Positions 37,764 through 62,198 of a stretch of DNA of 64,000 nt are shown in pieces (the stretch's first letter is position 1; the number at the start of each line of letters is the position of its first letter). A program made the position numbers and the translations under genes. The DNA comes from Setaria digitata (taxonomy: Eukaryota; Nematoda; Chromadorea; Rhabditida; Setariidae). The notes under the pieces are model-generated. The model did not search any database and had not been told where the DNA came from. It saw only the letters and a list, made by a program, of their open reading frames with translations. The DNA lies in contig RCAB01000236.1 of assembly GCA_003640385.1 (NCBI GenBank), forward strand, positions 1 through 64,000, read 5' to 3'.

Positions 37764-40700
37764 ATGGTGCGAGATTCATTTGACGGTGGGCATACAGGTG
37801 ATCCGGAGCGTGATCTTGCATATGAAAGGGAGCATCTACGACGAGGTTTGTTTAATACAATTATTAAAAGTTTGTTCTGGTTATTATAGATCAGTTGATT
37901 GTCACTTATTCATAAAGCATATGCAAGACGATGAAATCTTTTGGTTAAGATTAGAATGATGTTCGGATAGAATTGTGAACTGAATAGAAATTTTAAATTA
38001 GTAAAGAAAGATTTGTTTCGGAAAGCATGATCACAAATCCATTATTAAATTTGTTTTCAGAAAACGTAAATGAAAAAACACCATGTCTTACTCAGTAACT
38101 TTAGATAGTTGCAGCTCGGATTTCGAAATTTGATTTCTTTTGATTAATGACGATTATTTTCCCTACCTGCGAAACCATTATAAGCTTCTTATCTCAGCAC
38201 CACGGGAGTAATAAATAATCATTTATGAGCTGCACCTCATAGTTTGATATTATTTTTGTGAATATTGAACTGACATGTTAAACATTGTAAGATATATTTT
38301 TAGATAATTTAAATGATGAAGTGGTACCAGATGATGTTGCCCAATATTTGATTTATTTCAAACGAATGATTGATGAAGAAAATGTTGTTGAAATACATAA
38401 TCTATACGAGCACGGTTTCCCAGATCTTACGGAGCGCTATTTCCAGCAACGTCTCTGGCCAAACGAGGAAGCAGTAGAAAACATCGTTGGTTCAGGTTGG
38501 TTCATTTCTTTTTGGTAGCATAATGAAGTTTAGGTGATCTTCAGAGAGTCACGAGCATCCAAAAAAAAGAAAAAACTTCCTTTAAATAATTCACTTTTGC
38601 ATTTGAAAATGGTTGCTGAGGCTTTAAGAGAACTTTTATGATGCAGGTTTTAATCCGAATACGTTTCGTTAGAATCCGTCGGCTGAAAAAAGTGATCGTC
38701 GCATGCACTGGTATTTTAAAGGTCACCGTATTCTAATCACAATAAAAAATTTAGTTTCTCTCTATTGTTGAGTCGTAAAATCAAATTTGCAAAAATTTTA
38801 GATAGCCGAGTTTTCATTATTCTCTACAAGGAGCTGTATTTTCGTCATGTATATACTCGGATGCAACGCGGTCCATCTCTGGCTCATCGTTTTGATTCAT
38901 ATCAGAACTACCAGGTTAGCCACAAAATATATACAGATATCAATGAAAAAGGATTTTTCGAGTTTCAACCAATATATTATAGGAACTGTTTTGTGAAATA
39001 CTGACACCTGAAAAACAACCATTGTCGCTTCAGTTACCAAATGTATGGCTATGGGATATCATTGACGAATTCGTTTACCAGGTGATAATTATTTGTTCAA
39101 TTTATTTCCATGTAGTTACTTATTTTTGTTACTCAGCAATTAACTTAGAAAATTAACTTCTAGTATATATCAACTGTTAGTATTTGTTGCCTTGCAAAGA
39201 CTAAAGTAGGGAGTTATAATCAAGTTGTAGTTGCTTCTAGTTTTTTTTTTTTTTTTNAGAGACCAAAGTAGGGAGTTATAATCAAATTGTAGTTGCTTCT
39301 AGTTTTTTTTTTTTTTGGTTTTTATGTGCATTTTAAATCAAACTACATATGTAGTAGCGAAGGACTTGTTGATAGAATTATTAAAACTGTTATGCATACA
39401 TTTTTAATTTTTCAGTTTCAAGCCTTCTGTCTATATAAAGCGAATCCTGGGAAGAGAAGTCCGGAAGAATATGAAGACCTTCTTTCAATTGAGCAGAATC
39501 AGAGTGTATGTATTTTCATATATCAGTTAACTAACATATGTATCATTATATTTTACTATCATGTTCCAGGCTTGGAATATTTACCCGGTGTTAAATATTT
39601 TATATTCTTTGCTGGCAAAATCACAAATTGATGAACAGTTGTTGGCTATACGAGAAGGAAGTAGGTTGACTCTCACCAAATATATTTTAATGCTGGTACA
39701 CGGAGGCTGCACAAGTATAACTGTATATTATGTAAAAATAAAAAACATTTCTATTATTTGGTTGTAATGATTTGTGAGCTCTCGCACAGTTTAGTTTTGC
39801 AAAAAATTTTGCTGCCATTTTACCTAGGAAATCCGGATGATGTTGCTGACGAATTTGGCCGCTCTGCCTTATATTTTAAACTTGGTTATTTCTCTTTAAT
39901 TGGTTTACTGCGTACACATGTACTACTCGGAGATTATCATCAAGCACTGAAGACTGTTGAAAATCTTGAACTAGATCCAAAGGTATAATGAGAGGNAAAA
40001 AATTTTGCTGCCATTTTACCTAGGAAATCCGGATGATGTCGCTGACGAATTTGGCCGCTCTGCCTTATATTTTAAACTTGGTTATTTCTCTTTAATTGGT
40101 TTACTGCGTACACATGTACTACTCGGAGATTATCATCAAGCACTGAAGACTGTTGAAAATCTTGAACTAGATCCAAAGGTATAATGAGAGGAAATATCAG
40201 TCATTTTTTTCACTTGTTTACTGAATTTTTGATAAAATATTGCGTGAAATTCTTGATTTTAATTCTTTTTCTGCAGTAGGCATTTAATGATTGTATTAGC
40301 TTTTCCTGTTACTACATTTCATATTTCGATACGAGATGATTTATGTATGGTTTCACTCTCCATATTCTTACTGCTCCAAAAAAAAAAAAAAATTTCCATT
40401 GCTCCAAAAGTGAAGTTCAGAGACTCATACAAGATAAGAAATTTTCTTTCTCCAAATCTTCTCGGTTTCTAGAGCTTCTCACTTTTATTACATTTTTTAG
40501 GGATTGTACAACACCGTTCCCTCATGTCTCGTTACATTTCACTATTTTGTTGGTTTCTCTCATATGATGATGCGGAATTATGGTGAAGCTACGAAGATAT
40601 TCGTAAACTGCTTGCTTTACATACAGCGAACTAAAAGTGTTCAACAGCAAAATCAGCAGCAGAAGAAGAACTTTCAGTATGATGTGGTGAATACTGGTTA

Positions 40701-42255
40701 TTTAATTATTAATAGAACGCACTACGTTATATTGAACAAGCTGTTTCATTCAGTTCTTTTAAATTGCTTTTCCTTACCTTATTCGTTTTACGCAACACGT
40801 AGTTGTTATAATACTGAAAATTTGCAAAATATTTTTACGGTGTTTTTGCTAGTATCGCATTGTGATTCATTTTTTTCCTTTCAACTTTCTCAAAAATTTT
40901 GGTAAGGAATGTATTTTTTTTTATTGCTGAAATCTTTATAGATTGGAAAAACGAACGAGCAGCTGTATCATCTGCTCGCCATTTGCTTGACTCTGCAACC
41001 TCAACGCATTGATGACTCCATTCAATCACAGCTATATGAAAGGACTGGTGAACGCATGAACCACATGAGTAATGGGTCAGTATTGAAAGCTTTTGAATTT
41101 GAAAAGTAATTTGAATTAAAAAGCTTTTATCATTCATTTCTGAGTTTCGTTATTTGTAATTCTTTACAGATCATTATGCCACCAGCTAAGTCCTAAATCA
41201 TTCGTTGGGAAAAATCTAATCGAAAAGAATTTATTTTTTATTATTATGACATTATCGATGGACTGCAGCTTTCCAATGCTTAAAGTTTTAACAAATCTCT
41301 TTTAGCGACATTGATGAGTTCCGCCTTGCTTTTCAACAAGGATGTCCAAAATTCTTATCTCCGACGACGGTAGTTTACGAAGGTCCAAATCAAGCAAAGG
41401 TTAATTTTCGTACCGACTCATTGATTTAGGAATCATTTCCTTTCATTAATGAAACACTATAGGATTATAATAAAGTGTGGTCTTTCAGAATTTTCTTTTT
41501 TATTTCTAGGAACCGCTAATTCGTCAGTGTAACGCTTTTCTAGAAGAAATTGAGTCACAGATTATGTTGCCAATTTTGAGAGGCTATTTGAAACTGTATA
41601 CGACGTTGCCAACAAGGAAGCTTGCAAGCTTCATGGATGTTAGTGGTAAGTTTCTATCTTCCTTCCATCTTCATAATGACTTGGAAATTTCTTTATGGAA
41701 CTCTGAAGATATTGAGCGGTGGAGAAAGCATAACCTGGTAACTGGATATAATATGATTACGAGATAATTAGAATAATTTAGAATGAAAAGAGACATTTAA
41801 AACAGACACGACCGAAGATATTGTTAGTAGTTTTTAATGAATTACAGATGCAGATTACGATTCTTTTGTTGGGAAATTGTTGAGTTTCAAAATGATAGTC
41901 AATGAACTTGGCAAAGAATGTATAGATCGTTGTGAGATCGATGATTCGACGACAGATCTTGATTTCTATGTTGATAAGGTTGATTTCTACGTTTTCATCC
42001 ATTAATCTGGTCTTAAAATAAGCTAAAGATATTCTTTCACCCTTCCCTTATTTTAGGATATGATCATCATTGCGGACACAAAAGTTGCCCGACGAATTGG
42101 GGAGTATTTCATCAAGCAAATACAGAAGTTGCAGGAGGTGATTTTTTTTAAAAAGCGAGTGCAAAACCTCGGAATTTTTTGAACTTTCAACTGAGTCAAG
42201 ACACTTTCAGGTGAACCGGAAATTAAAAGAACTGCCGGTTATTCCAGTCGCTTGA
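37764..42255 (+). CDS. EIF3L: Eukaryotic translation initiation factor 3 subunit L
   Basis: PCI-domain subunit of the eIF3 complex, which loads the 40S ribosome and mRNA. Fourteen exons: 37764-37845, 38304-38495, 38802-38914, 38983-39081, 39416-39505, 39570-39660, 39828-39982 (or duplicate 40024-40178), 40501-40686, 40942-41075, 41306-41399, 41510-41645, 41848-41978, 42057-42137, 42211-42255; 542 residues (human 564). Conserved landmarks include [110 protein letters not shown] and [20 protein letters not shown]. The seventh exon is 155 bp, so using both copies would shift the frame; only one can be in the mRNA. The ATG is directly preceded by a splice acceptor. Confidence 0.97.
39198..39316. 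repeat. Direct duplication around N at 39257 (assembly join)
   Basis: The stretch AAAGTAGGGAGTTATAATCA and following bases to a poly-T (39198-39256) recur at 39260-39316 with two or more differences. It lies in EIF3L intron 4. Confidence 0.85.
39801..40191. repeat. Direct duplication around N at 39996, includes an EIF3L exon
   Basis: 195 bases (39801-39995) are repeated at 39997-40191. I see one substitution (GATGTTGCTGAC versus GATGTCGCTGAC), synonymous in the EIF3L frame. Each copy contains the whole 155-bp seventh exon with its acceptor and donor. Confidence 0.92.
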
Positions 42256-42847
42256 AGTTATCACAATCCCTATAAAATTTTCCAAATTCCAGTTGCTTTA
42301 TTTTTTTTGTTCCGGAGATTTACAAATTTATTTCGTATGATGCTGTAATACTCTAATAATGAAATGGAAGTGTTTTCTGTTGTGTTTTATGTGATATCGC
42401 ACAACTAATTTTGCGGGATGATTACCGCTGGATAATGAATTGAATTCAAAGAAAAGTATTCGGTTTCGAAATTCGGGAATATGAGTTCTTTAGAATTGCA
42501 ATGGTTTGTTGTGGGAAAAGAATGATATCGTCATTGGGTTTATTCGGACATCCAAATTCAAAGGGAAGACAGAGTTAAAGTATTTGAAAGGAAATGCTTC
42601 GCTTGAGTTATAATTACAGATTAAATCAGAGACTTACACTGGAACAGGTTATATTTCCACTGTGAAAATCAAAAATTTGTGTGTAAATTTCAAAATCCAG
42701 ATGGAAAGCTGCATCAAAAATTTTGCATTTCACAAATAACTGCAAGTAGTTGTTTTCAAGTGCTTTGTTCTGGAAACGGAGTTCTTTATAGATTATTCCT
42801 CTCAAAATCAGAGATATTATTTCCGAGAATGACTTAAATTTTTTGAA
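42256..42847. other. Convergent intergenic region, EIF3L and DEPDC1
   Basis: A 592-bp gap between the 3' ends of two convergent genes. No coding region is seen; it should hold both 3' UTRs. Confidence 0.5.
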
Positions 42848-45800
42848 TCAAAAGTGGAAATTCTTAATCCGATCGATAAGCCGAGTTTTCGGTAATTCGG
42901 GAGACGGGAACTTCTGTGCATAGATCTCCGGATATGTCTTTTTGAACTGAAAAAAGATAGGAAGTAAGAAAAATGAAATTTAATTAAATTTGGCTACTCT
43001 TCGAACTAACCTTCTTGAGTCGCTGCTTCCGATCTGCAACTGAAAGGTTTTCGTCAGTTAATATGCCGTCTAGGAGAGAAAGCAGGTGACTATCAACATT
43101 TTTCTTCTGCGATTCATATTCTTCCACTTTGATTGGCTCACAGAAGTGTTCCTTCAAACGTTCCGTACTTGTTTCATTGATGGTTTTCTGCTGTGCAATT
43201 GGTGATTGCTTGATAATAACCTAAAAATTTTCAAAAGTCACTGCTGTCAATTTTTCACCACTTTTCTTTTTTCTGGATCCTATTTTTGATGCTAATACTG
43301 AACACTAAATTCAAATGATGATAGCTAAAGTGTTAAATCTAATAAAAACCAACTTTAGCGAGAATAATTTTATTAATTCTAAAAAAAAACATTCAAAATA
43401 AGATTAAATTGACCCACGTATCTCTTTTAACGACTCCTTAGTGTAAACAATTACCTCATGTGGTAACGAAAGTTGATGCTTAACTTCTAAAATATATACT
43501 TCTGGAATGGAAAACGTGTCACATTCATTATCCATTAAAAATATAACCAGCTGCCGGCATTCAGATGTATTAATGGTTCCAGATGTATGTATTATCTTGT
43601 TCGGCAGATATTCGAGAACCTAACAACGAATAATTTTAATAAACAGCACTTGAGAGAGAAATAACAGTTCATCTCACATCTCAAAAGTTTTAATAATTTC
43701 TGAGATCTCGCAACAAAAGAATTTAATATGCTGTAGAACAACCATGTTACATATACTTTGCCCGAAAGAATATCAAATATTGTAGTTTAACTCAGTAAAT
43801 TTCAGACAGAAAGATGCTAAACAGTATTTTACTTTCTAATTATGATAGGCAGTGCTGTGCTTCTAAGACTTCGAAAACTTTTTCCTTTTAGAAATAGGTA
43901 TAAAAAGGGAATAAGTTTTTAAAGAGAAAATTTAAGAAAATTCCTGGAAATCTTTAAGATTATTTCTTACGACTGATCGATTGTCACGACGTTTATCCAT
44001 CCTTAAGCAATAATTTCGGCTGACTCGTTGCATAAAGCGCAACAAATAGTGCAACCTACGACGAACACGTGGCTCCAGCGTTAGCATTACCAAAGATATT
44101 GCCTCCTTTAGTAATTTCTGATTTTCATTATCAATTCCTGCAAAAAAATCAAGTATTTTAACAACAGTTATGTGCTATTTTCAACTGCTCTCAAAAACAT
44201 GAAAACCACTTTTTTAATATACGACTAATAATTTCAATAAAGTACGGACCCAGATACAGAACGCAAAGTTATAACCTAATATCGAAACACAGTGGAATTA
44301 TAGTCTGAATAAATAAGCACAAGTTTCACTTCGAAGATCATGAAGTATAATAAACTAGGTTGGTTGTGTGTCCATCACAAAAAGCTAGTGGATAAAAATG
44401 AAATCAGGCGCCAACCAGCAATAAGTGTACAAGATTCTACACAAGGACTGCTTGCGCGTGGCACGAGCGTGTTTACTCGAGCCAATTCCTCGATGCGCTG
44501 CATAAGCTCTGGACTTCGCTGCAAACCCGGAAGCCGAGTTAAAATAGCTTCATAGGCCATTTTGCAAGCTGAAAATGATTTTAAGAAACAGAACTAAGCA
44601 AAAATGAACTGTCTCGAACAGTTAACTTGAATTCCTAATGATCATTCTGAGTAGTTTGTCCAGGCACCGTTCGATTATTATTTTATTACTACTATGTAAA
44701 ACAAAATGCTATTATTTTGAACAAAATATCCTATCTCTTCGATTATTATGTTCAGTTATTTAAAATCAATAAAGAATAACTAACAACACAACCTCTTTAA
44801 AAAAAATTCTCAGAAAATCCCTTTCATATTCACAATTCATTTTCACTAATCCCTTATCTCTTGCCTTTAATTTACAACTTACAAAAACTGTCATTGTCTG
44901 CTGATAAAGTAGATACGGAAGACCGCGTAGCGTTCGGTGGTGACATGACGTGTTCCTCACAAGCAAATCCTTTACAAGGTGATATTGTTGTGTGGAAATT
45001 GCGGCTTTCATCTTCGCCATTTATTTTATCATGATTCTATTAAAAAGAAAAAGTTTTGAGTTGTGCATTTCTGCAATTTTTCCCAACTAAAATAACGAAC
45101 CATGATTGTTACAATATTCCTTATATTTATACAAGAGTATATTATACCTGCGGATTAACGGTTCTTTGCACGTAACGTGTAAATGGTGAACTGCTAGCAC
45201 AAAAAACTGTCTCCTTATGAAGTTCTGCTGAAAATAACGCATTGTTAATTAATTTCGCCCACTTTGTGCATTTCTGTATTCCGTGTCAAAAGTACAAATA
45301 TCAAAGATACAAAATCTTAAAATTTCAACCCTGGTTGAAATAAACAATTGATTATACAAACAAAATAGAACAGAACAAAATCACCTGACTGCTGCTTTCG
45401 AAGACTTCTTTGTCGAAATAACTGTATGATACGTAGCACTGACAGTGCCAAAAAATTTGGAAGCATGGGACAATCTTTATCAAATTGTTCACATACACTT
45501 TTGAAAACATTTAATTCGAATCCTTCGTATGGCACATGCGTGGATTCCGTGAATTTTGTGTCGAATGGCCATCGCGACAAATATCGCATCATTGTTATAA
45601 CATAATTTGTTAGGTAATCTACAATTAAAAAAAAAAATGATTTTCTGTATTTTTTTTCAAGCCTTTCAAATTATATTTATTGCCCATGCTGAAAGCGTCC
45701 TCACTAGCTCATTATTTTTGTCCAACATTACAAAAAATTGTTCGCTCGAAGGTAACATACAATTTACCTCCCAACTGATACCATGTGTATCCTCCGCAAC

Positions 45801-48386
45801 AAGAAAATTATTTTCCATAAGTGACCATTTTTAATAACTAAAATATTCGACAGGACAGCTACTATACAAAAAATAAAACACCTACTACTTTTCAAAATTT
45901 AAAAATACCATTTTCAGGTTGAACTCGAACTATTCCTTTTGTTCCGACATGTTCACAATTCCACCGAACATCTGCACCATTGAAATCATAATCAATAATC
46001 CCCTTCAATGAATCCACCTGCAGTAATGACTGCAGCCTAGAATCAATGAAAATTTTTGTGGGTCGGCCATTGAAATATGACCGAGCGAATTATTATTTGT
46101 GCATAGCATACCGATTCAGTAGCACATTTTTATAAATTTCGCTTGTATCAAGGAATAGATGCGCACCACTATGAGCCTCATTAACAACTGCTCCTGGAGA
46201 TGCTGAAGGAGAAGAGTTCTCCAAATTTTGTGCCTATAAAATTATTGCCGTTAATAAGCGTTTGTTTTAAGTCATATCTATTTCATATTCAAATTACTGA
46301 TAAAAGCGAAAGATGAAAGTAGTTATATATTCACCTGAATAACTTTCCCGAAACATCGAAGATTTTGTGTACTTGAAGTTTGAATCGTATCGCTGTTATT
46401 TACTTTAGATAACTGGACAATCACCTCGTCCAGTGCATCAACTTTCTTGGATGTTCTTAATTTAACTTCATCATTCTTTATAGCAAATCCATCTATTTTT
46501 TCTTGGGAAATGGTTTCTTTTAGAATGGCCTTAGTAGATGATCCGCCTGATGGGTCGTCGTTCAACTTCTGGAAAATTTTCAGTAATGAAAGGACTAAAT
46601 TAAACATGGTGAAACAGTAACTAAGGTTTCCTGATAAAGACTTACCCTGGAGCTTAACATAGAAGGAAGATTTCCATGGGAAGCTGATAAACGACGTGAC
46701 AGTTGTGGATTTGGTTGCATTGACGGAATAGGCATTCGTGTTGGTATCAAGTCATTGTTTCGATTTCTCCAACTACCGTTGTGTATTCTAGATTTTCTAG
46801 TACTATTAAATTAGTAATTTATCAGTTTATTCAGAACCTCCTTTCTTCCAGACTACTGCTAACTTATTTTAGCAGGAGCATGGATCTCAAAGGCCTCAAC
46901 AAAAAGAGTTTAAGTTCCACATCTTCGATTTTTCCATGAGAAAATTCTCTACCTTTGTGGTGCAGTAAACCCAAAATCTTTGTCCTTGGATTGATTCTGT
47001 TTAAAACTACATTTTTCATTGAATGAAGCAGCCCGGCGCACTAGGACTGGTGTTGCGGCTAGCAGTTCAAGAGAGACGCTTGAAAACCTGGAAAAAAAAA
47101 TTGCATCTAACATTCCAAAGAAATATTCTGTTAAAAAAGAAAAAAAAAAAAAAAAAACTTTGCTGAATATAAAAATAAAAAAAGTACCGATACAATTCGT
47201 TTTCCTTGAATGGCTCGCTGCTATCGAACTTCCCACGCACAGCACAGAATAGTCCCATATTTAAGTATATGCTCAAAAGTTTCGAACAATTGAATCTGAA
47301 AGGTGAATATTCAATGAGGTCTTAATTTTCACTTGCAGTCCATCTACTAAATGAAGTTTTCTACCTCCAGAACGTGTACTATAGGATTTTCAAATAAATG
47401 TAAGCAATCACAGGGCTCATCTCAAAAGGATCTGATTTTGCAGAAAGTCATCATTGGTTTTTGTGCAGCGATCATAACATCGGAATCGAAATCTAGATTT
47501 TATCTTAAGGGCAACGAAGAAACTTACCTAGTTACTTCGCGACCATCGTAGATGAACTTTGGTAGCTCCTTCATCATAAAATCTACTGCTTCGCGGCCAG
47601 TGAAACAGTCATCGAAGATCCGCAGCTGACGTCGATGTCGCTTTAGCTGCATGCCACTTCGAAAACGCCTTATCATACCATTCCACTGCAAATATGAAGA
47701 AACATTTATAATGTCAATACTCAAATATTTTTTTTATCGTGTACAAAGTTTTTGGATATTGAAATTCGATCCAAAATCAAACAAAATAAGACAATCCAGA
47801 ACAATAAATTGGTTCTGCATGCTTNGTATTTTTTTTATCGTGTACAAAGTTTTTGGATATTGAAATTCGACCCAAAATCAAACAAAATAAGACAATCCAG
47901 AACAATAAATTGGTTCTGCATGCTTAGAAAAATATGAGTGCAAAATACAAGTGTTAATAGTAAAACTTGACCTCTTCAGGCAGTTTAAATCTCACTTTCA
48001 TACATAAATCACGCTTGCTTAAATCTGTTCAGAAATGAGAAGAAATGAAGATTTTAAAATAGATGGAGCATATGAGAGAATTAGGATTATTTGACACTCG
48101 ATTTATATACCGATTCATCAAATACTTGGGTTGTCGTAGATATCAATTGAAAAAAAATTTTTTTCAAAATTCGGAAATTAAAACAAAAAAAAAAAAAAAC
48201 CTACAGTTTCTATTGCTCCTTCCATTTTGAGTAATCAAGGCGAAATAAGAAAGAAATCAACTAACTAACCACACGAGTGGCTCTGAAACGACCCTCAAAC
48301 AGAGAATCTCTCTCTTCTGGAGTCTCCGCAGTAGCACCATGACCATTGGACACACGGAAACCTCGAAGTTGAACGTGTCCGGCCAT
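42848..48386 (-). CDS. DEPDC1: DEPDC1-family protein (DEP domain plus RhoGAP-like domain)
   Basis: Sixteen exons: 48386-48270, 47685-47528, 47295-47188, 47087-46953, 46802-46646, 46568-46335, 46233-46112, 46036-45909, 45618-45385, 45227-45148, 45036-44883, 44568-44416, 44137-43971, 43619-43455, 43220-43011, 42946-42848; 806 residues, as in human DEPDC1 (811). The first exon starts after a TTTGCAG acceptor, six bases before ATG. The DEP domain (about 40-115) reads FRATRVWNGMIRRFRSGMQL, DDCFTGREAVDFM and DGREVTRFNCSKLL. A divergent serine-rich linker follows, then a RhoGAP-like region (about 300-620; GTKGIVRVQPEN, YEGFELNVFKSVCEQF, RRLHYLLRFMQRVSRN). The C-terminal signature LKKFKKTYPEIYAQKFPSPE matches the vertebrate end. 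C. elegans relatives (LET-99, TOE-2) act at the cortex in spindle positioning and apoptosis; which one this matches is not resolved. Confidence 0.92.
47726..47925. repeat. Direct duplication around N at 47825 (assembly join)
   Basis: 99 bases (47726-47824) recur at 47827-47925 with about one substitution. It lies in the first intron of the DEPDC1-family gene. Confidence 0.9.
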
Positions 48387-48392
48387 AAAATC

Positions 48393-50941
48393 CTGCAAAG
48401 AATGGGGGTATATACTTATGGAAGACAAAAACGCATCATGCTTGCACATATATCGGCTAGTCACATTTTCACTTTTTTTTTCTTTCTCGTTTAATTCTAA
48501 ATTACTGTTTTTTTTTTTCTTTTGAAATTGAATTTTAGATTCGGAAATATAGCAAGGAATAGAGGAGTATTCATTTCATGTAACGTAAGCGTTGTTTCCG
48601 GAAATTCACAAAGCTCGTTAGTGCTCACGTAGTGAAGTGTAGAATCAATCTCGTCTGAAACGTGTTATACGTATACTGCAACTAGGTATATTGCTTAAAA
48701 AAAAAAAAGGAATGCCAAAATTTCGGAATCCCAAGTGGGAGAACGTGAAGATTTAGAGCTACGCCAATGTTCAGAATATTTATTTCATATTATTTGTAAT
48801 TTTCATTTATTTCATATTTATTTCCTTTTTTTAATTTATTTTTTCACATTTATTTCCTTTTTTTTTCTTTAATTTTGTTCCTATTTATTGCATATTTATT
48901 TTCTATTTTTTTGCGCACTTTTCCTTTTTTTACTGAGAGCATACTTGAAACATAACATACTTTTAAATAGATATATACTTCACTTTTTTTCCCAAATAAA
49001 GTCATGATACACAAATGGTACCAAATATTTCTGCTGACTTTAAAGTATCAGCAGGTAAAATTAATTCAATTTTCTAATTAATTTTAAACATGTAAATGGA
49101 TGAGAAGTATGATTGGAAAGGATGACAGATGAAACAAAAAAATGACATCAGGTTTAGATACACATTTACTGATCACAAAATGAACAGTGTTATCGAAAAA
49201 TGCATACTATGTACCTTGCTGCTTTTTGAACCTAAAATTCGATTTAAAAAAAAAAAAACAACGATTGAGAATTGAAATAAAATTGAATTAAGTAATATTT
49301 CTATAAAAAAAAAAAAAAAAGAAAGAACCAGTGTTTCTTTTTTTATGTATTACAAATCCCAATATCGTATTTGTTTTACAAAGAAAAAACGATAAACAGG
49401 ATTTTTAATCGTCGAACGAAATAAATGACAAAATTCTTAGAAAAAGTGAATGTGATGAATTATGATTGTAAATGATAATGATAAGGAGTGGAGAAAAGCT
49501 ATAACTGTAATTAGTGCTATCCAAGACTGATCTGCATTAACAACCAAAAATGGAAAAGTTTAAATTCAAAAGTTTTAAAATTAGTGGCAATCCGTCACAC
49601 TGTTGCAGCGGAATACCGTGCGTCATGGGATTGTGAGGTGGTTAGTGAGACTGCTCCGCTAGTGCTTAGTTTGTACTAATTTGTGTTTATGAGGTAACAG
49701 GATCAGATTTGTCATCAGTCCATGATTCTCGAGTCATTGTTGTATGAATCTGATAGCAACAATATGAGACGTAACGTGAATCCTACTCCTTGAGTTTTCT
49801 GAGTCACGCCGTGACGTGATTGGGATGTGGACTGTGTCAGTTCGATCCACTTTCCTTTCCTATGGTCATGCAGAAGTTGCACGGGATGGTGATGATAGTA
49901 GAATTGTGAATTGAAGTTTGCTTTCAACTGTTGAACCGATCACATTTGTGAGACGATAGCTTACGGAAAATTCACATCACAAGAATTGCGTCATCCTGTA
50001 GCGTGATTTACGTGAATGATGTTGTCAAGGATCAATCACGACACTTGAATCATTACTGACCTGATTGCTGTCTTAGTATTTGGCGTGTAAGTGTACGTAA
50101 GGATCAATCACGACACTTGAATCATTACTGACCTGATTGCTGTCTTAGTATTTGGCGTGTAAGTGTACGTAAGGATCAATCACGACACTTGAATCATTAC
50201 TGACCTGATTGCTGTCTTCATTTCTGTATTTGCATATTGATCGGAGTAAATGGCAGTTTGGACGAGGAGAATCATTTGATTAGTTTGGTATTAATTACAG
50301 AGGGAAGAAGAAAGAGGAAGGAGTTCATTTCTTATTCAGTAGAAATGGAACATTATACATAACCTTGGGGAAAAGAAGGACACGGTAGTGATCACCTGAG
50401 CGGATATCTCGGCACCACTGCTGTGGTCCAACAGGATGTCTCGGCTCTGCTACAATTTCAGACCTTGGCTTGCAAGAATGGCTACATTTTCTGCTGTAAC
50501 TGCTAGTCCTTGACCCTGAGAGGATTTGGCTGTAAATTTAACTTCAGACTTGGGCTCCGAACATCTCTCACTTCTGTCCGGGTAATTTTGATAACCGCGG
50601 GTAAGGGCGACAATGAAGGCCACATGACGAGGATTGCCAGACGAGTACCCTAAATTCTTGCACTCTCTGTTGTCTCTCGGTGCGCAGACAGTGTGTTCTG
50701 CTGGAGAGTGCAGAGAGAGAGAGTGGTTCGTGTTGACCCGTTCAGTGTCATCTGCTGCGTGTCTGTCTGTCTGTGAGCCAGAGCTGGGTTGCCATGGGTG
50801 AGTGGGGTGCAGTGTGTGGAGTGCTGGTGGCGTGAGTGGTGGGTACATGTCGGTAGGGAGGAGTTGTGTATCTCGAGTAGTGCCGGACAATTGTTCGATC
50901 GTTGCAGGTGTCCCTGGAAGCTTCGAGAAGCGCACTGAGTC
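48393..50941. other. Divergent intergenic region between DEPDC1 and beta-tubulin
   Basis: No coding region is supported. The left part is AT-rich; the right part (about 49.6-50.94 kb) is clearly less AT-rich than other intergenic DNA here and holds a 72-bp tandem repeat. GTTGCAG at 50901-50907 is a likely trans-splice acceptor 34 bases before the tubulin ATG. GA and GTCTGTCTGT microrepeats occur near 50710-50775. This probably contains the tubulin promoter. Confidence 0.5.
50027..50218. repeat. 72-bp tandem repeat, about 2.7 copies
   Basis: Near-perfect copies begin at AAGGATCAATCACGACACTT at 50027, 50099 and 50171, period 72. The third stops after CTGATTGCTGTCTT. The first two copies appear identical over the aligned part. 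Confidence 0.93.
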
Positions 50942-54242
<3,301 letters not shown>

Positions 54243-54395
54243 TCAGAGAAGTGTGAAGAGCATGTCTGAAACAAAGAAGCTATTTCAGATTTTATAATTA
54301 TCGCTTTTTTTAAAATGTTTTTACGTTGTTAAATTTATATTTTGTTACTTCCTTTCGCTTTTGACTGTGTGGTAGCAAGTTTTAAAAGTTATAAC

Positions 54396-54401
54396 AATAA
54401 A
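54396..54401 (+). terminator. Polyadenylation signal of beta-tubulin
   Basis: AATAAA in a T-rich context about 155 bases after the tubulin stop codon; the first canonical signal downstream. Confidence 0.65.
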
Positions 54402-62198
<7,797 letters not shown>

